Shown here in pieces: positions 1-7,803 of a stretch of DNA of 64,000 nt; position 1 is the first letter of the stretch; each line of letters begins with the position of its first letter. The stretch is from contig NZ_CP015405.2 of assembly GCF_001689125.2 (NCBI RefSeq), positions 2,137,001-2,201,000 on the forward strand. The letters are read 5' to 3'. Position numbers and translations under genes: made by a program. Source of the stretch: Blautia pseudococcoides (GTDB taxonomy: Bacteria > Bacillota > Clostridia > Lachnospirales > Lachnospiraceae). Below the pieces are notes generated by a model. That model made no database searches. It was not told where the DNA came from and was given only the letters and a program-made list of their open reading frames with translations.

Positions 1-482
1 TCTGATTTGATCCCTGCCAGGTCATAACCCACGCTGATATTGAACTGGAATCCGTCCTGGGCCCCCAGACCCAGCTCTTTTGCCATTACATGCAGGGCAA
101 ACCATGCTTTAATATACTCGCTCATGGCATCCGGCACCGTAAGCTCTGTGGACCATTCACAGTTATACCCCTCATCCTCAGCCAGGATACAGGGTTTGTT
201 CACGCAGGCGGACAACTCCGCACCGTCCATGATCTGCACGGTCTTCAGCTCAAAGAAACGGCTGCCTGTATAATATGCCGCAATAATGTTCTGAGCAAGC
301 TGTGTATGCGGACCGGCTGCGGGGCCTATGGGAGTCTCCAGATTTCTTCCGAAGATCTCCGCTTCTGCCTCTTTTGCCACGTACTTTTTATGTGTTCCGA
401 ACACCGTTTTACTGGCCTTGTTTTCCTCCAGGATCCAGTCCATGATCTGAGAAAACGGCATACATGTCATCTTATCGCCCAT
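1..482 (-). CDS. ygfK: YgfK, putative selenate reductase subunit (N-terminal part, cut by window edge)
   Basis: This is the first ~160 codons of a large flavin/Fe-S oxidoreductase; the rest lies beyond base 1. The start ATG at 482 follows a GGGAGG ribosome binding site. The N-terminus reads MGDKMTCMPFSQIMDWILEE and continues with a dihydropyrimidine-dehydrogenase-like segment (ETPIGPAAGPHTQLAQN, FFELKTVQIMDG), as is typical of YgfK. In this family the N-terminal half resembles dihydroorotate dehydrogenase and the C-terminal half is a glutamate-synthase-like flavoprotein. YgfK is linked by gene neighbourhood to selenium-dependent molybdenum hydroxylases and purine catabolism. It starts 23 bp after the ssnA stop, so the two form one operon. 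The identity rests on recalled family sequence. Confidence 0.85.
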   Translation of the reverse strand, partial: MGDKMTCMPFSQIMDWILEENKASKTVFGTHKKYVAKEAEAEIFGRNLETPIGPAAGPHTQLAQNIIAAYYTGSRFFELKTVQIMDGAELSACVNKPCILAEDEGYNCEWSTELTVPDAMSEYIKAWFALHVMAKELGLGAQDGFQFNISVGYDLAGIKS

Positions 483-505
483 AATAAAAACCTCCCATAA
501 ATACC

Positions 506-1840
506 TTATCTTCCATTAATAGAATCTGCTAATTTCTTTGCTTCTTCCCTGCATTTCGCCATAACTTCCGCTTCATCCGCAGCCAGAACTTCCCTGTCTT
601 TCATAAGGATCTTACCGTTACAGATCGTGGTGCTTACCTGTCTTCCGCTCATGCCGAACAGTACATGGCTGTTGATATTTCCTGCGTGCATAGGGGTAAG
701 CGGATCATAATCCATGACGATCACATCTGCTGCCGCACCCTCTTTTAACACACCCAGCTCTTTTTTAAAGTAGCGGCCTGCTATCCCGGCATTGCCCTCA
801 AAGAGCATCTTGGGAACTTCTCCCCATGCTGCATTGGGGTCACAGAGATGGTGTTTGTGAAGGACATTTGCCACCTTGTAGGATTCCAGCATATCATGGG
901 TATATCCGTCTGTGCCAAGTCCGGTCAGGATCCCCTTCTCCACGATCTTCATGGTTGGAGGACATCCGCAGGCATTTCCCATGTTGGATTCGGGGTTATG
1001 TACTACCATAGTATCTGTCTCTTTCAGCAAATCCATCTCATGTTCATTGATGTAAATGCAGTGCCCCAGAAGTGTCTTCTCCCCCAGGATCCCGCAGTCC
1101 ATCAAACGGTCCACGATCCTTTTTCCGTAATGCTTCAGGCAGTGGTGCAGATCTTCAATCCCCTCCGCCACATGAATGTGATAACCGACTCCCTCAGGCT
1201 TGTGCGCTGCCGCCATTTCCATTGTCTCATTGGAAATAGTAAAGGATGCGTGCATTCCCATCATACCGGCTATCATATGGCTGTCATCTGCCAGCGCATG
1301 GCGTGCGAATCTTTCATTCTCCAGCACAGACTCACGGGCCTTCTCCATCCCGTCCCTGTCGGAAATCTCGTAACAGAGGCAGGTGCGGATCCCCAGGTCT
1401 TTTGCTGCCTCACTGATGGCAAACAGACTGTCAGGTATCTGACAGAAGCTGGCATGGTGGTCAAATACGGTGGTCACACCATTTTTAATGCTGTCCAGAT
1501 ACGTGGCGTAGGCGCTGTATTTTGTGCCTTCCAGTGTCAGATGCCGGTCTATGGTCCACCACATACCGTCCAGAATATCCAGAAAACCGTGGGGGTCGTA
1601 ACCGTCTATGGACAGGCCTCTTGCAAAGGCACTGTAAATATGCTCATGGGCATTGATAAATGCCGGCATGATCACCCCGCCTTTTGCATCCACATACTCT
1701 GCATCCGGAAATTCTTTTCTAAGTTCCGCTTCGTCCCCAGCCTTTTTCACCACGCTGCCATCCAGAACTACTGCGCCGTGTTCAAAAAAAGGCGCCTGGT
1801 CATCTCTTGTCACAAGCCTTCCGTTCCCAATCATTAACAT
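506..1840 (-). CDS. ssnA: SsnA, putative aminohydrolase of the selenium/purine cluster
   Basis: This 444-residue amidohydrolase belongs to the cytosine deaminase/atrazine chlorohydrolase group. Visible metal-site motifs are HEH (residues 65-67, in FINAHEHIYS), HIHVAEG (221-227), His260 in LLGHC and Asp311 in GLGTDG. Length is full for the family. The start ATG follows AGGAGG with an 8-nt gap. It is directly followed by ygfK. SsnA proteins accompany YgfK and selenium-dependent molybdenum hydroxylases, where a deaminase role on a purine or related heterocycle is assumed, but the substrate has not been established to my knowledge. Confidence 0.88.
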   Translation of the reverse strand: MLMIGNGRLVTRDDQAPFFEHGAVVLDGSVVKKAGDEAELRKEFPDAEYVDAKGGVIMPAFINAHEHIYSAFARGLSIDGYDPHGFLDILDGMWWTIDRHLTLEGTKYSAYATYLDSIKNGVTTVFDHHASFCQIPDSLFAISEAAKDLGIRTCLCYEISDRDGMEKARESVLENERFARHALADDSHMIAGMMGMHASFTISNETMEMAAAHKPEGVGYHIHVAEGIEDLHHCLKHYGKRIVDRLMDCGILGEKTLLGHCIYINEHEMDLLKETDTMVVHNPESNMGNACGCPPTMKIVEKGILTGLGTDGYTHDMLESYKVANVLHKHHLCDPNAAWGEVPKMLFEGNAGIAGRYFKKELGVLKEGAAADVIVMDYDPLTPMHAGNINSHVLFGMSGRQVSTTICNGKILMKDREVLAADEAEVMAKCREEAKKLADSINGR

Positions 1841-2058
1841 AGCTTATACCTCCTTGCGCATTCCATACTTGATAGTATTTTGCATTTCCCATATTTATTA
1901 ATTCCAGTTTATCATTACATAGCAGTAATAGCAAGTGTTTTTCTAAAAATTTTTGAGGTATCACAAATTTTTTTGTATTTCTCCCGGAATGTCTGTTTTT
2001 CCTGTTAAAATATACGCAGACACAAAGATTTTTCAGGTAAAATGTAACTGTCCGCATA

Positions 2059-2103
2059 AGAAAAAGCCATCATGGATTTCCTCTGTGGGATATCCGTGAC
2101 GGC
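2059..2103 (-). terminator. Rho-independent terminator after the thioesterase gene
   Basis: On the minus strand an imperfect 12-bp stem (GCCGTCACGGAT pairing with ATCCATGATGGC) is followed by a TTTTTCTT tract, just below the thioesterase stop at 2111. The rest of 1841-2058 is AT-rich and holds no gene I can support; it presumably carries the ssnA promoter. Confidence 0.8.
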
Positions 2104-2110
2104 CTGTTTC

Positions 2111-2563
2111 TCAGTCTCTTTTTAACATGAAATTTACCATGGCTGTTGCCAGGAGTTTTCCGCTGTTCTCAGAACGGCATTCTGTATGTATATGCGCAAG
2201 ATGTTTTCCTATTCTGTCTGCTTTTGCTGTCACCAGCAGTGCATCCTCCCTGGTTCCGGGAAGCAGATAATTGATGTTCAGGTTAATGGTGGGGGTCACT
2301 GCGCATCCGGTCAGGCTGCGTGTAAGCGCTCCGCTGGTGGTATCTATTGCTGCCGCTATAAGCCCTCCGTGCATGGTAGACATGTGGTTCAGCTCCCATT
2401 CCTGTATGGGATAACGCAGGGTCAGGGCATGATCTGCGGCACTGCAGGAATGAAATTCCAGTCCCATTTTGCAGTAGAGATGTTCCGGGTTCACAGGGTA
2501 CATTTTTTCTATATCACGCTGAATCTCTGTTTCCATTTTTATCTGTTTTTCTTCCGTAGTCAT
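2111..2563 (-). CDS. PaaI-family (hotdog fold) acyl-CoA thioesterase
   Basis: This 150-residue hotdog-fold protein probably hydrolyses an acyl- or aryl-CoA thioester. The family signature is seen in NHMSTMHGGLIAAAIDTTSG (HGG and the following Asp/Thr helix) and in the later TINLNINYLLPG strand. I chose the ATG at 2563 (MTTEEKQIK) rather than the longer frame because it overlaps the stop codon of the upstream EIIC-EAL gene as ATGA, a classic sign of translational coupling. The coupling suggests co-expression with the c-di-GMP gene, but no functional link is obvious. The natural substrate cannot be read from the sequence. Confidence 0.82.
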   Translation of the reverse strand: MTTEEKQIKMETEIQRDIEKMYPVNPEHLYCKMGLEFHSCSAADHALTLRYPIQEWELNHMSTMHGGLIAAAIDTTSGALTRSLTGCAVTPTINLNINYLLPGTREDALLVTAKADRIGKHLAHIHTECRSENSGKLLATAMVNFMLKRD

Positions 2564-4644
2564 ATATTCCCTTTCTGTTCCAGCAGCATTTCTTCCAAAT
2601 TCTGCAGAGGCACTGCAGGACTGTACAGGTATCCCTGATACTGGCTGCATCCCATGCTTTCCAAAAGGCTGCGGATTTCCTCTGTCTCCACGTATTCCGC
2701 CATCACCTCAAAATCCAGGTTCCTGCCAAGAGCGATGATGGAGGATACGATCTCCTGATTTCTTTTATTGCCCACAATCCCTCTGACAAGGCTGCCGTCC
2801 AGCTTGACAGCATAAAAACTGTTGTGCTGCAGATACTTCAGGCTGGTCCGCCCCATACTGAAATCATCCACAGCCGCCATAATCCCCGCTGCTTTCAGCC
2901 TGCCGATATGCTGAGGAATCTCCTCCATTTTGTCCACTGCCGATTCCTCTGTGATCTCCAGACAGTAATATCCGGCCACACCGTACGACTCTGCCATCCG
3001 TATGACTTTTTCCACAAACCGGGGAGAATTCAACTGCTCTCCCGATATATTGGCGGATATGGTGACCGGGCTTCCAAGGGTCAGAAGCCTGCTGCACGCT
3101 TTCATGGAAATCTCTATAACACATTCCGTGAGCCTGTCAAAGAATCCGTCCTCCTGGGCAAGTGCCACGGCCAGAGGCGGATAAACTGCCTCTCCCATGT
3201 ACCTCCACCGCAAAAGTGCCTCTGCACCTGTCATTTTACCTTCACAGTTAAACTGGGGCTGATATCCCATGGTCAGGTTCTTCTTCTCCACATCAATCCG
3301 AAGCTGGGCTGCCATATTTCTTGCCAGTATTCCCATGCTGTCCCGCCTGTCAAGAAGGCTTAGCGCCGTACCTGTCTTATTCTGTTCTTTCAGATATTCT
3401 GTCAGCTCGTTCCGCAGCATCTCCGCCTGAAGTTCTCCCACCCGCTCAGAGAGCTTGACAAAGGGTGTATAAATGGCTATGCCCACCAGCACGATCACCA
3501 CCTGTACTGCCACACCCCTCCAGGACCCGGATGCCAGATAGCCGCTGAAAAAAACCGGTGTGGTCCATGTGATAGTCTCCTTCATGACCGGAAGAAATCC
3601 ACATACCGTGGCGCCATAGGAAAGCAGCAGGGAACACAGGGGCGTCAGGATAAAAGGAATGATCATAATTGGGTTCAATACTATGGGAAGTCCGTACACA
3701 AGGATCTCATTGATATTAAAAAAGACTGCCGGTGCTGCCGAACGGGCAAGCTGCCGGTTATCTCTGCTCCCTGTAAACAGCAGCAGTGCCAGCACAAGAC
3801 AAATGGAAGTGCCGCATCCGCCGATCAAAGCATAATTATCCAAAAAAGATTTTGAAATGACGGTCCCTGTAACTGCATCGTTCGGCACCAGATATGTCTG
3901 GGACACCTGTTCTAAAGCATTTCCGCCGTGTATCCCGAAGGCCCACAGCACATCCAGCACAAGCACATACAGGACACCTGCCCCCAAACCGTCATTGATG
4001 TTGTGGAAAAGCTCCACAATAGAATTAGTGATCAGATCATTTAAATTATCTGCTTTAAAAATCGTCTGTATCAGAAGATTCATTGCCACAAAAAGAAGCG
4101 CGCAAAATAGAAGCGGATAAATGGTGGACAGCGAATTTCTGTAATCCACATCTGAACCGGCGGAGCGAAACTTAAACGCCGGAGACACTTTTTCACAGAA
4201 GAAGTAAAAGATCCTGGTGCCGGCAACCGCGGCAAACATTGCTGTAAATACCCCCACCGGACCCAGATCACTTAATTCCATGGAACCGCCCGCCGCGCCA
4301 AAGGACACCGCAAAACAAATGGCAGATACCACCATGGCCATGACCTGAAGAAACTGGTCTTTGTTTTTCATGGTTGCGGCATAGTAATAACTGATGCTCA
4401 TTACCAGATAAACCGACATAAATCCCACAGTGGAATCAAAGAGAAAACTTAATATCTGATACAGCACACCCCCTGCCCACTTTTCTATAAATGTCTGAAT
4501 CACAGGCACCGGAAAGCTTCTGAAGAGCAGCGCAAAAGCCCCCACCAGCAGAGCGGGAATCAATAGTGTAAATCCTTTTCGGATGGAGGAGATGACACTG
4601 TTATTTTCTATTCTGTAAATCGTCCTTAATACTTTTCCATACAT
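2560..4644 (-). CDS. PTS EIIC (lactose/cellobiose type) fused to EAL c-di-GMP phosphodiesterase
   Basis: The protein has 694 residues. About residues 1-400 form a multi-helix membrane domain of the lactose/cellobiose PTS EIIC type, with the sugar-site motif WAFGIHGGN (~234-242) and the FNINEILVYGLPIVLNP segment (~309-325). A short linker leads to an EAL domain at ~450-690 with the residues needed for catalysis: EALLRW (~475), SANIS (~530), EITEES (~563), DDFSMG (~593), VKLDGS (~613) and AEYVET (~649). It should therefore be an active c-di-GMP phosphodiesterase controlled by a sugar-binding membrane module. No EIIA or EIIB gene is near. I chose the ATG at 4644 because GAGGGG lies 7 nt before it; an ATG 24 nt further up spans that site. 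A TTGCAA-17-TAAAAT promoter-like pair lies upstream. Confidence 0.88.
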   Translation of the reverse strand: MYGKVLRTIYRIENNSVISSIRKGFTLLIPALLVGAFALLFRSFPVPVIQTFIEKWAGGVLYQILSFLFDSTVGFMSVYLVMSISYYYAATMKNKDQFLQVMAMVVSAICFAVSFGAAGGSMELSDLGPVGVFTAMFAAVAGTRIFYFFCEKVSPAFKFRSAGSDVDYRNSLSTIYPLLFCALLFVAMNLLIQTIFKADNLNDLITNSIVELFHNINDGLGAGVLYVLVLDVLWAFGIHGGNALEQVSQTYLVPNDAVTGTVISKSFLDNYALIGGCGTSICLVLALLLFTGSRDNRQLARSAAPAVFFNINEILVYGLPIVLNPIMIIPFILTPLCSLLLSYGATVCGFLPVMKETITWTTPVFFSGYLASGSWRGVAVQVVIVLVGIAIYTPFVKLSERVGELQAEMLRNELTEYLKEQNKTGTALSLLDRRDSMGILARNMAAQLRIDVEKKNLTMGYQPQFNCEGKMTGAEALLRWRYMGEAVYPPLAVALAQEDGFFDRLTECVIEISMKACSRLLTLGSPVTISANISGEQLNSPRFVEKVIRMAESYGVAGYYCLEITEESAVDKMEEIPQHIGRLKAAGIMAAVDDFSMGRTSLKYLQHNSFYAVKLDGSLVRGIVGNKRNQEIVSSIIALGRNLDFEVMAEYVETEEIRSLLESMGCSQYQGYLYSPAVPLQNLEEMLLEQKGNI

Positions 4645-4858
4645 AAACGGCCCCCTCTGCCACCCCAAAATAAACCCGGGGTAAAATCATAATCTCGCAT
4701 ATTATATTTTACATGCCCGGACTATCTTTTGCAATCTAAAATCGGCAGGTTTCCCCCATTATTCCCCTTCCAAAATATACCAGTACAACAATCCGAAAGG
4801 GGCTTTCTTACAGTCCGAAAGGAAACGGTACAGGCCTGCCCCAATATTTTGATGTGCT

Positions 4859-5593
4859 CTAATATTCCACTTGGAGCAGTGTCAATCCCTGGGCAGGAGC
4901 TGTGAATCCGGCTGATTCTCTGTGGCAGGCCAGCAGAATATCCGTCATTTCCTCCGGCTTTCTGTCCCCTCTTCCCACTTCCACCAGGGTTCCCGTAAGA
5001 ATTCGCACCATGTTGTAGAGAAATCCATTCCCGGTGTATGTGATTCTCAGTTCCCCGGGCAGTGATTCCACGTCAATGCCGTAAATGGTCCGCACTGTGG
5101 ATTTTTTCATTTTCTTGTTGGAGCAGAAGCTTTTAAAGTCATGGGTGCCTGTCAGCAGTTGAGCTGCCCTTTTCATGGCATCCACATCAAACTCCTCGTG
5201 TAGAGGGTACTGATACTTTCTTTCAAAGACATTCTTGTGATGCCCTGCTGCGATCCTGTACTGATATATCTTTTTCTTAGCCAGAAGACGGCTGTGAAAC
5301 TGCTCGTCAACCCGGCTTACTCTCTCAATCCCTATATCCTCCGGCAGATAGCGGTTCAGGTATGCGCATATCTCCTCAGGGCTTTTATCTGTTTCCATGT
5401 GTACATTCGCCACCTGTCCTTTGGCATGCACGCCTGCATCTGTTCTGCCCGCGCCGTCTATCCGGACCGGTATCTCCAGCATTCTGGACAGGACCTCCTC
5501 AATTTTCCCCTGAATGGTATTGCCAGTGGTTTTCTGCCTCTGCCAGCCCTCATAGCGTGTTCCGTCATACTGTATATCCAGTCTGTAATTCAT
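4859..5593 (-). CDS. truA: tRNA pseudouridine(38-40) synthase TruA
   Basis: TruA converts uridines 38-40 of the tRNA anticodon arm to pseudouridine. The 244-residue length is normal. The catalytic motif GRTDAGVHA holds the nucleophile Asp52, and the N-terminal YDGTRYEGWQRQ and C-terminal NGFLYNMVRILTGTLVEVG segments are typical. The start ATG follows a GAGGG site. It stands alone between the EIIC-EAL gene and the divergent T-box/trpB2 unit. The 214 bp below it contain a 13-bp direct repeat (ACARTCCGAAAGG at 4788 and 4810), but I see no convincing terminator. Confidence 0.95.
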   Translation of the reverse strand: MNYRLDIQYDGTRYEGWQRQKTTGNTIQGKIEEVLSRMLEIPVRIDGAGRTDAGVHAKGQVANVHMETDKSPEEICAYLNRYLPEDIGIERVSRVDEQFHSRLLAKKKIYQYRIAAGHHKNVFERKYQYPLHEEFDVDAMKRAAQLLTGTHDFKSFCSNKKMKKSTVRTIYGIDVESLPGELRITYTGNGFLYNMVRILTGTLVEVGRGDRKPEEMTDILLACHRESAGFTAPAQGLTLLQVEY

Positions 5594-5684
5594 TTTATAT
5601 CCCTCTTCTCATAATATGCCTTCGTTTTTGTCTATTCTATCAGACATCCCCTTCGACGAAAAGGGAAAAATTTCAATTTTTCTC

Positions 5685-5713
5685 TTGACAAATCCACTTT
5701 CACCTACTATAGT
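5685..5713 (+). promoter_or_regulatory. Promoter of the T-box/trpB2 unit
   Basis: A consensus -35 TTGACA (5685-5690) and a -10 TATAGT (5708-5713) are separated by exactly 17 bp. The T-box leader follows, so transcription probably starts near 5720. Confidence 0.8.
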
Positions 5714-5739
5714 GATAAACATAAAATAAATAATTGTAA

Positions 5740-6050
5740 CAGCGAAACCGTAGAATAAGAGTAGTAGATATCCAGGTTTTATTGATAACGGCAGAGTAAA
5801 CTGTCGGCAGAGAGTCTTAAAATGGTGGGATTAAGATAATAGAACGGATATTGAATGGACTTATGAGGTCGGGAAGAAAGGAATTAGTTTCCAAGTAATG
5901 CCCGACGGGATGTTCACCCGTTATCAAGGAACCGTGTATGGAAGTACATGAACAGAGTGGATGATCAATTCATCAAGCCGGGTGGTACCGCAAAAGATTG
6001 TATAACAAGCTTTTGTCCCTGCAGAAATTGCAGAGGCAGAAGCTTTTTTT
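5740..6050 (+). ncRNA. Tryptophan T-box riboswitch leader
   Basis: The leader has the conserved T-box GGGTGGTACCG (5980-5990), which pairs with uncharged tRNA ends. It also has the AATGGTGGGA apical element of stem I (5821-5830) and an intrinsic terminator hairpin (6007-6044) with a T tract to 6050. In the specifier region the order GAA-TGG-ACT places the codon TGG at 5856-5858, so the sensed tRNA should be tRNA-Trp. That fits the downstream TrpB2. When tRNA-Trp is uncharged, readthrough into trpB2 is expected. The T-box is certain; the specifier is read by eye from its usual context. Confidence 0.92.
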
Positions 6051-6147
6051 ATTGCTGCAGTCCTCCCCAGAGTGTGTCGGAATGCATTTTCAGACATACT
6101 CTAACTCCATCTCCGGGATTCGCGCCATAAGAAAGGAGAACATAATT

Positions 6148-7527
6148 ATGAAAAAGATTCCGCACAGAGTATATTTAACAGAGGAACAGATGCCAAAACA
6201 GTGGTATAACCTGAGGGCAGATATGAAAAATCTTCCCGACCCCCTTTTAAATCCGGGCACAGGCAAACCCATCACCGAGGAGGAACTTTATCCCGTATTC
6301 TGTGAAAAGCTGGCACACCAGGAACTGGACAATACAACCCGTTACATTGATATTCCGGAAGAGATCCAGGAATTTTATAAAATGTACCGTCCCTCCCCTC
6401 TCATCCGTGCCTACAACCTGGAAAAACACCTGGACACCCCGGCTAAAATTTACTATAAATTTGAGGGCAGCAACACTTCAGGAAGCCACAAGTTAAACTC
6501 CGCAGTAGCGCAGGCCTATTACGCAAAGGAACAGGGCTTAAAAGGACTGACAACAGAGACTGGTGCAGGTCAGTGGGGAACTGCTCTGGCAGAAGCCTGC
6601 TCTTTCTACCATCTGCCCCTGATCGTCTATATGGTAAAATGCTCCTACGAGCAGAAGCCCTTCCGCAAATCCGTGATCCATACTTTTGATGCGGAAATCA
6701 TTCCAAGCCCAAGTGAGACTACAGAGATCGGCCGTAAGATCCTGGCTGAAAATCCAGGCACTTCAGGAAGCCTTGGCTGTGCCATCTCCGAGGCTGTGGA
6801 AAAAGCAGTTTCCACGGACGGATACAAATACGTGCTGGGTTCTGTGCTGAACCAGGTACTGCTTCACCAGTCCATTATCGGTCTGGAATCCAAAGCAGCC
6901 ATGGAACTGCTGGATGAATACCCGGATGTGGTGGTAGGATGTGCAGGCGGCGGTTCCAACCTGGGCGGCCTGATCGCACCGTTTATGCAGGATAAACTCA
7001 CAGGAAAAGCAAGCCCCCGCATTGTGGCAGTGGAACCTGCATCCTGTCCGTCCCTGACCCGCGGTAAATACGCTTATGATTTTTGTGATACAGGAAAAGT
7101 GACGCCTCTGGCCAGAATGTACACCTTAGGCTGTGACTTTATCCCATCCGCAAACCACGCAGGCGGCCTGCGTTATCACGGCATGTCTCCTATCCTCTCC
7201 AAGCTGTATCATGATGGCTTTATGGAGGCAATTTCCGTAGAACAAAGTAAAGTGTTCGAGACAGCCACCATGTTTGCAAAGCAGGAGACCATTCTTCCTG
7301 CACCTGAATCTGCACATGCCATCTACGGTGCCGTACAGGAGGCTCTGAAATGCAAAGAATCCGGGGAAGCCAAAACGATTCTCTTCGGCCTGACAGGAAC
7401 CGGATATTTCGATATGTATGCGTACCAGTCCTATATGGACGGAACAATGAAAGATTATATTCCCACGGATGCGGAGCTGGAAAAGAGCTTTGCAAGACTG
7501 CCTAAGATACCTGGAATCCAGGAATAA
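6148..7527 (+). CDS. trpB2: TrpB2-type tryptophan synthase beta-like PLP enzyme
   Basis: This 459-residue type II TrpB condenses indole with serine to give tryptophan. The PLP lysine is Lys115 in SGSHKLNSA, and the phosphate-binding loop CAGGGSNLGG is present. N- and C-terminal extensions beyond classic TrpB are typical of TrpB2. I chose ATG 6148, preceded by GAAAGGAG, because the longer frame would run through the T-box terminator. No trpA or other trp gene is nearby, so it may salvage free indole rather than complete de novo synthesis. Regulation is by the tryptophan T-box and a terminator follows. Confidence 0.93.
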   Translation: MKKIPHRVYLTEEQMPKQWYNLRADMKNLPDPLLNPGTGKPITEEELYPVFCEKLAHQELDNTTRYIDIPEEIQEFYKMYRPSPLIRAYNLEKHLDTPAKIYYKFEGSNTSGSHKLNSAVAQAYYAKEQGLKGLTTETGAGQWGTALAEACSFYHLPLIVYMVKCSYEQKPFRKSVIHTFDAEIIPSPSETTEIGRKILAENPGTSGSLGCAISEAVEKAVSTDGYKYVLGSVLNQVLLHQSIIGLESKAAMELLDEYPDVVVGCAGGGSNLGGLIAPFMQDKLTGKASPRIVAVEPASCPSLTRGKYAYDFCDTGKVTPLARMYTLGCDFIPSANHAGGLRYHGMSPILSKLYHDGFMEAISVEQSKVFETATMFAKQETILPAPESAHAIYGAVQEALKCKESGEAKTILFGLTGTGYFDMYAYQSYMDGTMKDYIPTDAELEKSFARLPKIPGIQE

Positions 7528-7539
7528 AAACGGATACAA

Positions 7540-7581
7540 AAGCCCGGTTTTTCAGATTTTCAGTCTGAAAAACCGGGCTTT
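7540..7581 (+). terminator. Terminator after trpB2
   Basis: A perfect 17-bp inverted repeat (AGCCCGGTTTTTCAGA and its complement) has a 7-nt loop and runs into TTTAAC. It lies 13 bp past the trpB2 stop. Confidence 0.9.
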
Positions 7582-7601
7582 AACTATGGACTGTATTCCT
7601 G

Positions 7602-7803
7602 TCAGCCATCAATCTTTATGATAAGAATCGTGGGTATTACAATAAACAGAATAATACATCCACCAATGACAATATTCATATGTAAAGTTGAAATTTCATT
7701 GGGGAATATTATGTTGTCAAGAAGAATCCATGTAGGAGTCCCTATGCTGCGGAATAGCCATGCAGCAAATTCCCCTGTGGTAAAAGGGCCCCAAAATTCA
7801 GGC
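7602..7803 (-). pseudogene. Possible remnant of a membrane protein C-terminus
   Basis: Directly after the MATE stop the minus strand stays open for ~65 codons to a TGA at 7602-7604. It encodes FWGPFTTGEFAAWLFRSIG and then a hydrophobic C-terminal helix (MNIVIGGCIILFIVIPTILI). A stop codon lies just upstream in this frame and there is no good start or ribosome binding site. It therefore looks like the 3' end of a decayed or deleted membrane-protein gene. I do not recognise the family. It could also be chance. Confidence 0.35.

Noticed and set aside
848..1837. A 329-codon open frame on the plus strand opposite ssnA
   Set aside because: SsnA has full-length family motifs on the other strand; the opposite frame is Cys/His/Phe-rich noise.
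4788..4822. 13-bp direct repeat ACARTCCGAAAGG with 22-bp period below truA
   Set aside because: Only two copies, no link to a promoter or gene end that I can defend; could be chance.
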